Notes: generated by a model from the letters alone, not told the origin. 17,099 nt of DNA from Acidobacteriota bacterium (GCA_021799405.1 JAJZAL010000103.1:1-17099); one strand, 5' to 3'; counted from the stretch's first letter, positions 1 through 7,515 are shown. Translations and numbers: made by a program.

Positions 1-181
1 TCATGGCGCGCAGCCGGTGCCTGGCATCCCGGTTCTCGGGCTGGTGAAGAAAGTTGGAAATCTGCAGTAAATTCTGTGTCTTGATCTGGTAACGCGCCAT
101 GCGGAGCCTGCCCAATGCCGCAACGGCACTCACCAGGGAGACGGCCAATGCAAGGATCGAGATATCAAGGGTAGCGTCCAT
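1..181 (-). CDS. Partial membrane-anchored protein of unknown function (N-terminal 60 residues)
   Basis: The reverse strand opens at an ATG (181-179) and stays open for 60 codons to the window edge, so only the N-terminus is present. The protein begins with a short acidic stretch (MDATLDIS), followed by one hydrophobic segment at about residues 7-24 with no signal-peptidase site. A basic stretch (RLRMARYQ) follows, fitting an N-out, C-in single membrane anchor. Residues 36-60 (QNLLQIS..FLHQPENRDARHRLRAM) look like the start of a soluble helical domain and faintly recall DUF4760-type proteins; that likeness is from memory and weak. The start is supported by a good promoter whose -10 lies 8 nt upstream, so the mRNA would have almost no leader. 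It is divergent from the dipeptidase gene. Function unknown. Confidence 0.6.
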   Translation of the reverse strand, partial: MDATLDISILALAVSLVSAVAALGRLRMARYQIKTQNLLQISNFLHQPENRDARHRLRAM

Positions 182-189
182 GGCCGAAG

Positions 190-218
190 AGATTAGCAGC
201 AATATAAGACAATCTCAA
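190..218 (-). promoter_or_regulatory. Sigma-70-type promoter for the partial minus-strand gene
   Basis: On the minus strand, TTGAGA (218-213) and TAATCT (195-190) are separated by exactly 17 bp, close to the TTGACA/TATAAT consensus. The expected transcription start is at about 181-184, at or beside the ATG of the minus-strand gene, so the transcript would be leaderless or nearly so. Confidence 0.55.
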
Positions 219-344
219 AGGTCCGTTTTAGATTCCGGCCCTAAGAGCAGGGAACTGCGATTCCGCGCTGTTCCTGTTCATTCCAGGCGTTCCCGCAAAC
301 TCCGCCGCGTCACGATTCGCCCCGCCATCTTGGCGCATCTCTCG

Positions 345-385
345 TACAATGTTCTGTCGCATTACCGATACCCGCAGTCCAGGAG
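345..385 (+). promoter_or_regulatory. -10-like hexamer and Shine-Dalgarno site of the dipeptidase gene
   Basis: TACAAT at 345-350 resembles a -10 box, but no convincing -35 sits 16-18 bp upstream. AGGAG at 381-385 precedes the ATG at 391 by 5 nt. This fixes the start there rather than at the in-frame ATG at 349, which lies inside the putative -10 box. Confidence 0.4.
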
Positions 386-390
386 CGCCC

Positions 391-1767
391 ATGTCATCTG
401 CTGCCATTGAGTTTGCCCATCAGAATCAGGCCCGTTTCCTTGAAGAGCTGAAATCCCTTTTACGCATTCCTTCTATTTCCACGCTGCCGGAGCACAAGGG
501 TGACGTCCGTCGCGCTGCCGAATTCCTCGCCGACGACCTCCGCCGCATCGGCATGGAACATGTCGAAGTCATCGAAACCGAAGGCCACCCGCTCGTTTAT
601 GCCGACTGGCTGCATGCCGGGGGCAAGCCCACCTGTCTTGCCTATGGTCACTACGATGTCCAGCCCGCCGACCCGCTTGACGAGTGGAAGACGCCGCCTT
701 TCGAACCCTCCGAGCGCGACGGCAATATCTACGCGCGCGGGGCCGTGGACGACAAAGGCCAGATGTACATGCACCTCAAGGCGCTCGAAGCGCTCCTGAA
801 AACTTCGGGCGGCAAGCTGCCACTCAACGTGCGTGTCATCATTGAGGGCGAAGAAGAAGTCGGCGGCGAGCAGATCGCGAAGTTTGTAAAAGAGCACCCC
901 GAACGACTGAAATCCGACTTCGCGCTGGTCTCCGACACCGAACTCTTCGCGCCTGAACTACCCACCCTCTGTGTTGGCCTGCGCGGCATGATCTATACCG
1001 AGATCGAAGTTCGCGGTGCCATGATTGACCTGCACTCCGGCATCTACGGAGGCGCAGCCCCCAACCCATTCGTTGCCCTCTGCCAGATCATCGCAGCGCT
1101 CAAGGATGCTGATGGCCACATACAGATTCCGGGCTTCTATGACAAGGTCAAGTCGCCCAGCGCCGACGAACTGAAGGCCTGGCGCACCCTTCCATTCGAC
1201 GAAGAACACTACCGCAAATCCGAGGTCGGCTCACCCAGTCTGGTTGGCGAACCCGGTTATTCAGTGATCGAGCGCACCTGGGCGCGGCCCACGCTGGACG
1301 TCCACGGTATGCCCGGCGGCTTCATCGGAGCGGGCGCAAAAACCGTGATCCCGGCCAAAGCCACGGCGAAAGTCTCCATGCGTCTCGTACCCGAGATGAC
1401 CGCTGAGGACACATTCGCCAAATACAAAGCCTTCGTGGAGTCCCTCAAGCCGGCCGGCGTCACCGTCGACGTGCGCCTCATCCACCAGGGCGAAGCAATG
1501 GTCATCCCTACGGATAACCACTACATCGACGCTGCAACCCACGCGCTCAAAGAAATCTGGGGCAAGGACACCGTCTTCATCCGCTCCGGTGGCTCCATCC
1601 CCATCGTCGGAGACTTCGACCGTTACTTGAAGATTCCCTCCGTCATGATGGGATTTGGCTTGCCGGACGACAACCTGCACGCACCCAATGAGAAGTTCCA
1701 TCTGGCCAACTACTACCGCGGCATCGACTCCATCATTCGATTCTTTGAGGAGGTAGGAGCGGCCTGA
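391..1767 (+). CDS. M20-family metallodipeptidase (ArgE/DapE/CNDP-like)
   Basis: A 458-residue cytoplasmic zinc peptidase of family M20, expected to hydrolyse dipeptides. The di-metal site is complete. H87 lies in GHYDVQP, D120 in ARGAVDDKG is the bridging aspartate, and E155/E156 in EGEEEVGG are the catalytic base and a ligand. D182 lies in SDTE and H430 in DNLHAPNE. H215 in IDLHSGIYGG begins the dimerisation (lid) domain, at about residues 200-325, and is the usual cross-subunit histidine. There is no signal peptide, and the length matches the family's usual 450-470. AGGAG 5 nt upstream sets the start. It heads a tight four-gene plus-strand cluster, with mobA following after 15 bp. The family is certain; the exact substrate cannot be read from sequence, and carnosinase-like or general dipeptidase activity is the likely range. 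Confidence 0.93.
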   Translation: MSSAAIEFAHQNQARFLEELKSLLRIPSISTLPEHKGDVRRAAEFLADDLRRIGMEHVEVIETEGHPLVYADWLHAGGKPTCLAYGHYDVQPADPLDEWKTPPFEPSERDGNIYARGAVDDKGQMYMHLKALEALLKTSGGKLPLNVRVIIEGEEEVGGEQIAKFVKEHPERLKSDFALVSDTELFAPELPTLCVGLRGMIYTEIEVRGAMIDLHSGIYGGAAPNPFVALCQIIAALKDADGHIQIPGFYDKVKSPSADELKAWRTLPFDEEHYRKSEVGSPSLVGEPGYSVIERTWARPTLDVHGMPGGFIGAGAKTVIPAKATAKVSMRLVPEMTAEDTFAKYKAFVESLKPAGVTVDVRLIHQGEAMVIPTDNHYIDAATHALKEIWGKDTVFIRSGGSIPIVGDFDRYLKIPSVMMGFGLPDDNLHAPNEKFHLANYYRGIDSIIRFFEEVGAA

Positions 1768-1782
1768 AATGGAGCGGCGATA

Positions 1783-2427
1783 ATGCTAACCATGCGGGCT
1801 TTTCTACTGGCAGGCGGGCGCAGCCGCCGCATGGGTCGTGACAAAGCGCATTTGGATCTGGCCGGTCAGCCCCTCGTCATCCACATGCTGACAAAGTTGG
1901 CCGCCCTTGGCCTCGACGCCAGGATCTGCGGCAACCGGCCTGATCTCGCACACTTCGCGCCCGTTCTGCCCGACCCCGATCTGGCCGGCGGGGAAACCTC
2001 CGCCGGTCCGTTGGCCGGAATTCTCGCCGCTCTGGAAGCCTCGGATTCCGTCCTCAATCTGTTTCTGGCCGTCGATATGCCCGCTATGCCGATCGAATTC
2101 CTTGGCTGGATGATCGACCGCGCCGAACTTACGCAGGCTTCTGTCACCATCCCTTTTGTCACGGGTCGCGCGCAACCCCTGTGCGGTATCTACCATCGCA
2201 GCCTCGCCCCCGGTGTGCGGCGCTCCATCGAATCGGGCGAGCATCGCGTCTTCCCGGTGCTGCTCAAATCCGCGCATCGCATCGACGCTTTCGATGTGGA
2301 ATCTATCGTCGCCGCAGGCGCCATGGATTCGCTTCCGGCTGGGCGGCCGCACGAGTGGTTTCGTAATCTGAACACCCCGCAGGAGTTTGCGCTCTATGCC
2401 GCTCAGCATCCATCGAATAAGCTGTAA
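1783..2427 (+). CDS. mobA: Molybdenum cofactor guanylyltransferase MobA
   Basis: A 214-residue cytoplasmic nucleotidyltransferase that attaches GMP from GTP to molybdopterin to form the bis-MGD cofactor of DMSO-reductase-family enzymes. The N-terminal nucleotide-binding signature LAGGRSRRMGRDKA spans residues 9-22. VDMP (97-100) supplies the metal-binding aspartate D98. The later family motifs QPLCGIYH (131-138) and NLNTPQEF (195-202) are also present. GGAG at 1771-1774 is 8 nt before ATG 1783; a second in-frame ATG at 1792 is too far from it, so 1783 is preferred. No other molybdopterin gene lies nearby, so its place between a dipeptidase and an ABC ATPase gives no functional hint. An alternative within the family would be a MobA-like sugar or cofactor nucleotidyltransferase, but the C-terminal motifs favour true MobA. 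Confidence 0.88.
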   Translation: MLTMRAFLLAGGRSRRMGRDKAHLDLAGQPLVIHMLTKLAALGLDARICGNRPDLAHFAPVLPDPDLAGGETSAGPLAGILAALEASDSVLNLFLAVDMPAMPIEFLGWMIDRAELTQASVTIPFVTGRAQPLCGIYHRSLAPGVRRSIESGEHRVFPVLLKSAHRIDAFDVESIVAAGAMDSLPAGRPHEWFRNLNTPQEFALYAAQHPSNKL

Positions 2428-2441
2428 GAAGAGAGCGCAGA

Positions 2442-3296
2442 TTGAGCCAGCCAGAAAAGCCGCCCATAGAAATTCCCGACGAATTTGAGCGCACCCCGTC
2501 TATTGCGCCGGACGGCGGCGCATCTCCGCATCGTCACCACTCCCCGCAACCCTACATTGCCTTTGAACATGTCTACAAGGCATTTGGCAGCAATGTCGTC
2601 CTCGACGACGTCAGCTTTTATGTCATGCCAGGCGAAGTCCTCTGCATCCTGGGCCGTTCCGGAGTAGGGAAGTCGGTCTCGCTCCAGCACATCGTAGGCT
2701 TTCTCAAGGCAGATAAGGGCCGCATCATGGTCGCCGGCGAGGACATCACTGAGTACAACGACAAACAGATGCAGGCCATCCGCCGCAAGGTCACCATGGT
2801 CTTTCAAAACGGAGCGCTCTTTGACTCGCTCAGTGTTCGAGAAAATGTCGCTTTTCCCTTGCGCGAACGCGGCGAGCTGCGGGAGGACCAGATCCAGCAG
2901 ATCGTCACCGGCCTTCTCGAAATGGTCAACGTCCTCGAGATGGCCAATGATCTGCCTTCTGAACTCTCCACCGGTACGAAGCGTTCCGTAGCGATTGCCC
3001 GTGCGCTTGCCGCTCAGCCCGAGGCCATTCTCTATGACGAACCCACCACCATGGTGGATCCGCTCATCGGGCGGCTGCTCGGCGACCTCATTCTTAAGCT
3101 CAAGCGCCAGTTGCGACTCACCAGCATCGTCGTTACCCATGACATGCGGTTCGCCCAGCGGCTGGCCGACCGCGTGCTGTTTCTGCATCAGGGCAAGGCC
3201 CACTTCTTTGGCACCATGGAAGAGATGAAGCGCTCAACCGACGACGTGCTGCGGCAATTCCTCCAACTCGATCAACTCATTCTTCCCGGGGTATAG
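2442..3296 (+). CDS. MlaF/Mkl-type ABC transporter ATPase with atypical signature motif
   Basis: A 284-residue ABC ATPase. After a proline-rich, poorly conserved N-terminus (1-37) come Walker A GRSGVGKS (71-78), Q-loop Q122, signature LSTGTKR (175-181), Walker B AILYDE (195-200) and switch histidine H233. The block NGALFDSLSVRENVAFPL (123-140) is typical of ATPases that power MlaE-type lipid transporters, so phospholipid movement at the cell envelope is the likely role. Two elements deviate: the signature is LSTGT rather than LSGG[MQ], and the D-loop reads TTMVDP rather than TTGLDP. The start is TTG at 2442, since no ATG or GTG occurs in frame between it and Walker A; the preceding AAGAAGAG is a weak ribosome-binding site. 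It follows mobA by 14 bp. No MlaE permease or MlaD partner is in the window, so it must pair with products encoded elsewhere. Confidence 0.85.
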   Translation: MSQPEKPPIEIPDEFERTPSIAPDGGASPHRHHSPQPYIAFEHVYKAFGSNVVLDDVSFYVMPGEVLCILGRSGVGKSVSLQHIVGFLKADKGRIMVAGEDITEYNDKQMQAIRRKVTMVFQNGALFDSLSVRENVAFPLRERGELREDQIQQIVTGLLEMVNVLEMANDLPSELSTGTKRSVAIARALAAQPEAILYDEPTTMVDPLIGRLLGDLILKLKRQLRLTSIVVTHDMRFAQRLADRVLFLHQGKAHFFGTMEEMKRSTDDVLRQFLQLDQLILPGV

Positions 3297-3303
3297 CAAA
3301 ACG

Positions 3304-3798
3304 ATGGAGCAGGCAAAGCCGGAAGATTTTGCAGGTACATGGCGCCTGCTGGAATATTCCTTTCATCACGAGAATGGCGACGTGGAACACCCTTGGGGGA
3401 AAGAGGTGGTGGGCTACCTGCTCTACAGCCCGCAGGGTTACATGAGCGCGAACCTGAGCCCCGTCCACCGCAACTGGCGTTATCGCCACGCGCGCCTCAA
3501 GGCCGAGGTGCCGGGTGCGGACGAATCCCGAAGTCTCCGGCTTGCCCGCCGCGGCGTGCCCCGAGATTACATCGCTTACTCCGGCCTATTTGAGCTGAAG
3601 AACGGCATCATCATCCATCACGTCGAGGTCAGTCTTTTCCCGCACTGGGTCGGCCTCCCGCAGGTGCGCCATTACGAGTTTTCCGGCAACCAGCTCACCC
3701 TCCGCACACCGGTCATCAACAGTGGCCGCGACCGCGTGGTGGCCCAGCTGCGCTGGGAGCGGATCGGCAACGCTGCGGGTGGAGCGGCGATCGATTGA
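3304..3798 (+). CDS. Lipocalin-like domain protein
   Basis: A 164-residue protein without a signal peptide, matching the lipocalin-like domain family (Lipocalin_5 type). Family features are an opening FAGTWRLLEY (9-18), the strand GYLLYSPQGYMSANL (37-51), AYSGLFEL (91-98), HHVEVSLFPHWVG (105-117), VRHYEFSGNQLTL (121-133) and the closing strand LRWERI (149-154). The domain fills the protein apart from a short Gly/Ala tail. Members are predicted small beta-barrels, often annotated as hypothetical, and no catalytic residues are defined. It starts 7 bp after the ABC ATPase stop, so it is very likely co-transcribed and may depend on translational coupling, because no clear ribosome-binding site precedes ATG 3304. 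Ligand and role are unknown; sharing an operon with a lipid-type ABC ATPase hints at a small hydrophobic ligand, but that is speculation. Confidence 0.75.
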   Translation: MEQAKPEDFAGTWRLLEYSFHHENGDVEHPWGKEVVGYLLYSPQGYMSANLSPVHRNWRYRHARLKAEVPGADESRSLRLARRGVPRDYIAYSGLFELKNGIIIHHVEVSLFPHWVGLPQVRHYEFSGNQLTLRTPVINSGRDRVVAQLRWERIGNAAGGAAID

Positions 3799-4181
3799 CA
3801 GCAGAACATACACCTGCTTCGAAACGCGGGATCAGATCCATCTTTTTCTCTTCGGCATCAACGTCAGAGCTTCGGCACCTTCAATTTGTTTGCCGTAATT
3901 GCCAGCCCACAAACGAATTCAGCAGGCATCCGCGAGCCTCCTGAAACTTGGCTCATCCATACCACCCCCAGTCGCCGATTCGACATCGAAAATAACAATG
4001 GGCTCCAGAGCACGGTGATGGAGCTTCATTACTGGAGATCGACAAAGCGACAGGGGCGTGCGATTTTTCTTCCTGAGAAAAAGTCGTTCTCCATGAACCC
4101 AGGGCCGTATCGGAGCAGAGAACCTGTTCCCAAAAACCTGCAATCCCGGAATTTCGATTCCCCCAAAATCTGGAGACGATC
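3799..4181 (+). other. 383-bp stretch without a convincing gene
   Basis: No reading frame here shows family resemblance, a good ribosome-binding site or the codon pattern of the neighbours, and the stretch looks less GC-rich than the flanking genes. At the left end GGATC-A-GATCC (3829-3839) runs into a T-rich tract (3841-3847); this may be a weak terminator for the upstream four-gene cluster, though the stem is short. The right end holds GGAGAC at 4172-4177, the ribosome-binding site for the next gene. A promoter for that gene is expected in here but I cannot place it. Confidence 0.5.
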
Positions 4182-4589
4182 ATGAAGATGTACTTGAGTC
4201 GTACCATTCTCGACAAGCTTGCCACCGTGCTATTTCTGGGTCTCATTGTGGCTGTTCCGCGGGTTGTCCTGGCACAGGACCATCTGGTTTCACCGGCTCA
4301 GCTTCAACAAGCCGTATCCAGCGCCACCTCGGCCCGTCAGCTCCATGAAGCGCAATTGAAGAGCTTTTTAGCGATGAAACCGATGCAAAAGGTGATGAAG
4401 TCTCAAGGGGTCGATCCACATCAGGTGATGAATGCCGTCGATCAATTGAGCAACGCGGAACTGGCCCGTCTGGCGGCGCAGGGTCAGAAAGCGCAGCAAG
4501 GCTTCGCTGCAGGCACTTTAGGTCTCGGTATTTTTACCCTCATTGGTATCATCGTGGTTGTTGCAATTGTGGCCGCAGTCTTTGCCTGA
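4182..4589 (+). CDS. Small exported PA2779-like protein with C-terminal membrane helix
   Basis: A 135-residue protein. Residues 1-31 form a signal peptide: basic start, hydrophobic core at about 14-30, and cleavage after VLA before QD. The mature part is a short helical, Gln/Ala-rich region (36-108) containing GVDPHQVMNAVDQLSNAELARL (76-97), followed by a very hydrophobic helix (113-133). The combination of signal peptide, VDP, a short 'AVDQLSNAEL' helix and a terminal membrane helix matches what I remember of the PA2779 family (DUF6627-like) of uncharacterised envelope proteins; this is a likeness, not a proven match. GGAGAC at 4172-4177 supports the ATG at 4182. The gene stands alone between a gene-free stretch and an inverted-repeat element. 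No enzymatic residues are visible, and the function is unknown. Confidence 0.7.
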   Translation: MKMYLSRTILDKLATVLFLGLIVAVPRVVLAQDHLVSPAQLQQAVSSATSARQLHEAQLKSFLAMKPMQKVMKSQGVDPHQVMNAVDQLSNAELARLAAQGQKAQQGFAAGTLGLGIFTLIGIIVVVAIVAAVFA

Positions 4590-4606
4590 CGAGGATCGGG
4601 CCTCGT
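4589..4606 (+). terminator. Weak hairpin after the PA2779-like gene
   Basis: ACGAGG (4589-4594) and CCTCGT (4601-4606) form a 6-bp stem with a 6-nt loop, starting on the last base of the stop codon. No real T-tract follows, so termination is uncertain. Confidence 0.3.
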
Positions 4607-4617
4607 TGCAGCCTTTA

Positions 4618-4730
4618 GAGCATTTCCCCTATTGGTATAGACCGGAGAGAGAATCTCAACGCAGCTTTTCCATTAAGAAAAGCTGCGCTTGGTTGAGTTC
4701 AGAAAGTTAACAGCAATAGGGGAAATGCTC
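4618..4730. repeat. 113-bp nested inverted-repeat element (MITE- or REP-like)
   Basis: The outer arms are a perfect 17-bp inverted repeat: GAGCATTTCCCCTATTG at 4618-4634 and its complement at 4714-4730. Nested inside is a perfect 11-bp hairpin (CGCAGCTTTTC 4660-4670 with 4677-4687, 6-nt loop), with further pairing CTCAAC 4655-4660 against GTTGAG 4692-4697. It lies wholly between two genes. No target-site duplication is evident at the ends, and no transposase is present. The 17-bp termini suggest a non-autonomous mobile element or a dispersed palindromic repeat; a structured leader or terminator is the alternative. Confidence 0.6.
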
Positions 4731-4787
4731 CAGACCGGCCCACCGTCCCGCATGGGCCGAGGAAAGGCATTGTGCGGGTGCTTCCGA

Positions 4788-4799
4788 TACACTGTCAAC
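4788..4799 (+). promoter_or_regulatory. Possible -10 element placing the nadE start at the 5' end of its mRNA
   Basis: TACACT (4788-4793) lies 6 nt before the GTG at 4800, and no Shine-Dalgarno sequence is present between them. No good -35 is found 16-18 bp upstream, so this rests on the -10 alone. Confidence 0.35.
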
Positions 4800-6458
4800 G
4801 TGAAGATTGCGCTTGCCCAGATCAATCCGACCATCGGGGACTTCGGCGGCAACGTCCGTAAAATTCTTGAGTTTACCCAACGTGCCGTCGATGCGGGCGC
4901 GCAGCTCGTCCTCTTTCCTGAACTCGCCGTCTGCGGCTACCCGCCTGCCGACCTGCTGGAGAAGCCCATCTTCGTTGCCCGCGCCGAAGAGTCAATTGCG
5001 CAGATCGCCCACGATACCGCACATCTGCCCATTGCTGTTCTTTGCGGATATCTAACTCCAGCGCCCCACGGCAGCGGCAAGCATGTCATGAATTCGGCCG
5101 CACTGGTCAGCAACGGCCATGTCGAATTCGTCCAATCGAAGATGCTTCTGCCGTTCTACGATGTCTTTGACGAACAGCGCTACTTCGCGCCCGCCAGGCA
5201 GCAGCATATCTGCCACTTTCGGGGGCAGTCGCTGGCCATCACCATCTGTGAGGACGCGTGGAACGACAAGAGTTTCTGGGAGCATCGCCGCTACAGCATC
5301 GATCCCATTGAGGAGCTGAATCGCCAGGGCGCCACACTCATCCTCAATCTCTCTGCTTCGCCATACTGGCGAGGCAAGCGCGCCACTCGCGAGCAAATGC
5401 TCGCCAGCATCGCGCAGGAGTACCACCTTCCTGTCGTCATGGTGAACCAGGTCGGTGGCAATGACAGCCTCATCTTCGATGGCACAAGCCTCGCCATTGC
5501 GCCGGACGGCACCGTCAGGGCGCGCGCAGCTTCTTTCGCTGAAGATCTGGTCTGTTTCGACACGGAATCACTCAAGGGCGATCTCCATAGCCACGCCACC
5601 AGTTCGGAAGAAGACAAGACCGCTGGCCTGCTCGACGCGCTCGTTCTGGGTACCCGCGACTATGTGCAAAAATGCGGTTTCTCCAAGGCCGTCATCGGCT
5701 TGAGCGGAGGAATTGATTCGGCTCTGGTCGCCGCAATTGCCGTCCGCGCACTGGGAGCGGAAAACGTCCACTGTTACGGCATGCCCAGCGCGTTCTCTTC
5801 AAAAGGCTCCATCGATGACAGCCGCGAATTGGCGAAGAATCTCGGCATCAGCTTCGATGTCTTGCCTATTCACGACCTCTACGAGCAATACATCAAGACA
5901 CTCTCCGGCATCTTTGCCGGGCGCGCGCCTAATGCGACCGAGGAGAATATTCAGGCGCGTATTCGCGGCAACCTGCTCATGGCCGTGTCCAACAAAACCG
6001 GCGCCCTGGTCCTCACCACAGGGAACAAGAGCGAAATGTCCACCGGCTACTGCACCCTCTACGGGGACATGGTGGGCGCGCTGGCCGTCATCGGTGATGT
6101 CATCAAGACGCAGGTCTATGCGCTGTGCCGCTGGATCAATCGCGAAAGGGAAGTGATTCCCCACGCAATCCTTGAGAAACCGCCTTCGGCCGAGCTGCGG
6201 CCCGGCCAGAAAGACACCGATTCGCTGCTGCCATACGATCAGCTCGATCCCATCATCGAAGCCTACGTCGAACGCTACGAGAGCGCCGAGCGCATCGCCG
6301 CCTCTCAGCATCTCGATCTGGACACCGTGCGTTCCGTCATTCGCATGATCGAGCGCTCGGAATACAAGCGCCAGCAGGCCGCCCCCGTTCTGAAAGTCAC
6401 TCCCAAAGCATTCGGCCTTGGCCGCCGCTTCCCGATTGCGGTAAAAGTTGAGGTCTAA
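4800..6458 (+). CDS. nadE: Glutamine-dependent NAD+ synthetase
   Basis: A 552-residue cytoplasmic two-domain enzyme that makes NAD+ from deamido-NAD+, ATP and glutamine, the last step of NAD synthesis. The N-terminal nitrilase-type glutaminase domain (1 to about 255) has its Glu-Lys-Cys triad at E41 (FPELAVCGY), K114 (QSKMLLPFY) and C150 (TICEDAW). The C-terminal synthetase domain has the ATP pyrophosphatase P-loop LSGGIDSAL (301-309), TTGNKSE (406-412), STGYCTLYGD (414-423) and PPSAELRPGQ (461-470). The length fits the bacterial fused type. The GTG at 4800 is chosen because the protein then opens with the family's KIALAQINPTIGDF; the reading frame is open further upstream to 4689, but that extension runs through the inverted repeat and resembles nothing. 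The next gene follows after 45 bp and may be co-transcribed. Confidence 0.95.
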   Translation: MKIALAQINPTIGDFGGNVRKILEFTQRAVDAGAQLVLFPELAVCGYPPADLLEKPIFVARAEESIAQIAHDTAHLPIAVLCGYLTPAPHGSGKHVMNSAALVSNGHVEFVQSKMLLPFYDVFDEQRYFAPARQQHICHFRGQSLAITICEDAWNDKSFWEHRRYSIDPIEELNRQGATLILNLSASPYWRGKRATREQMLASIAQEYHLPVVMVNQVGGNDSLIFDGTSLAIAPDGTVRARAASFAEDLVCFDTESLKGDLHSHATSSEEDKTAGLLDALVLGTRDYVQKCGFSKAVIGLSGGIDSALVAAIAVRALGAENVHCYGMPSAFSSKGSIDDSRELAKNLGISFDVLPIHDLYEQYIKTLSGIFAGRAPNATEENIQARIRGNLLMAVSNKTGALVLTTGNKSEMSTGYCTLYGDMVGALAVIGDVIKTQVYALCRWINREREVIPHAILEKPPSAELRPGQKDTDSLLPYDQLDPIIEAYVERYESAERIAASQHLDLDTVRSVIRMIERSEYKRQQAAPVLKVTPKAFGLGRRFPIAVKVEV

Positions 6459-6503
6459 GCCAATTCCAATCACGAAAAGAGAAAGGCTAAAGAAAGGCAA
6501 AAG

Positions 6504-7514
6504 ATGAAACTACGCCCATCCTTCGATTCCATGCTGACGACTGCGCTCATCGCCGGCGTTTTCGCTGCAACCGGCATGGCACACGCGCAGGCAGTCCAGA
6601 CCCCGGTTGCTCCCGCGCCGGCCCAGGCTTCTACTGAAGCGGCAAAACCACCCCAGCAACCGCATCTCCCTCCGGTCAATGCCGCCAACTTCACCGCTAC
6701 CTCGCCCACTAAGGCAGAGGTGGAGGGCTTCCTCAAGGCTTCCTGGGGCTACGACCCGAACCGCATCTGGGAGGTCGCCGCGATTCTTAAGACTCCTGCG
6801 CCCGGCATCAGCAAGGTCGTCGTCTTCGTGGCGGAAAAGAACCATCCCCAGGTGGGCAATATCCAGTTCTTCGTCACACCGGATGGCAAGCACCTCATCG
6901 CAGGCAACTCGATCGTGCCCTTTGGCTCCGATCCTTTCCAGTCTGCGCGCGAGCTGTTGCAACAGGATGCGAACGGTCCCTGGGCAGGCAGTTCCAGTCG
7001 TACGCACCAGATTGTTGAGTTCGCGGACTTCGAGTGCCCGCACTGCAAAGCTGCCCAGCCCGTCATTGCCAAGCTTCGCCAGGACTTTCCCAACGCCCGT
7101 TACGTCTTCCAGTATTTTCCGCTCGTTGAAATTCACCCCGAGGCATTTCTGGCGGCTGCATATGGAGCCTGCGTGGACAGGGCCGGCGGCAACGATGCCT
7201 TTTTCAAGTACGCGGACAACGTCTTTGAAAACCAGACTGGCTTGACGCCAACCGACGCCAAGACCACCTTGGCCAATGCGGTGAAGGCTGCCGGCCTCGA
7301 TCCGGCAAAGATCGCAGCCTGTGCCGATACACCAGCCGGCAAAGGCGCCGTGGAAGCCAGCCTGAAGCTTGGAAACGAACTGCACGTCGACGAAACCCCT
7401 ACGCTCTACGTCGACGGCCGCCCGGTACCGATGATGGAAGTCCCGTACAACCTGCTCAAGCAGATCATTCAGTATCAGTTCTCGCTCGACAGCTCAACCA
7501 CGGCTTCCAAGTAA
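6504..7514 (+). CDS. Exported DsbA-like thioredoxin-fold oxidoreductase
   Basis: A 336-residue exported protein. The signal peptide ends at AHA (26-28) before QA. A Pro/Ala-rich linker (29-58) is followed by an extra N-terminal domain (about 62-150), then a DsbA-type thioredoxin fold (about 165-325). The active site is CPHC (178-181) in FADFECPHCKA, and the cis-proline is P299 in ETPTLYVDG. A second cysteine pair, C223 (GACVD) and C273 (AACAD), sits in the helical insertion and may form a structural disulfide. It probably catalyses disulfide formation or exchange in the periplasm, like DsbA/BdbD. No DsbB or VKOR partner is in the window. The 336-residue length exceeds the 200-250 of classical DsbA because of the N-terminal domain. 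An A/G-rich site before ATG 6504 is a modest ribosome-binding site. Confidence 0.85.
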   Translation: MKLRPSFDSMLTTALIAGVFAATGMAHAQAVQTPVAPAPAQASTEAAKPPQQPHLPPVNAANFTATSPTKAEVEGFLKASWGYDPNRIWEVAAILKTPAPGISKVVVFVAEKNHPQVGNIQFFVTPDGKHLIAGNSIVPFGSDPFQSARELLQQDANGPWAGSSSRTHQIVEFADFECPHCKAAQPVIAKLRQDFPNARYVFQYFPLVEIHPEAFLAAAYGACVDRAGGNDAFFKYADNVFENQTGLTPTDAKTTLANAVKAAGLDPAKIAACADTPAGKGAVEASLKLGNELHVDETPTLYVDGRPVPMMEVPYNLLKQIIQYQFSLDSSTTASK

Positions 7515-7515
7515 A

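Noticed and set aside
349..390. Earlier in-frame ATG of the M20 dipeptidase
   Set aside because: It lies within a -10-like hexamer and adds residues unlike the family; the ATG at 391 has AGGAG at the right distance.
99..410. 103-codon plus-strand reading frame
   Set aside because: It overlaps the minus-strand gene, its promoter and the dipeptidase start, and its composition (Arg/Ser-rich) is that of a shadow frame.
3886..4185. 99-codon plus-strand frame starting TTG, and an overlapping 97-codon minus-strand frame
   Set aside because: No ribosome-binding site, no domain resemblance, irregular composition; treated as non-coding.
4689..4799. Open N-terminal extension of nadE beginning at a TTG
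   Set aside because: It runs through the inverted-repeat element, resembles no NadE sequence, and the family's natural N-terminus begins at the GTG at 4800.
6510..7385. 291-codon minus-strand frame opposite the DsbA-like gene
   Set aside because: Shadow of a GC-rich gene; the plus-strand frame has a signal peptide, CPHC and cis-Pro motifs, while this one has no recognisable domain.
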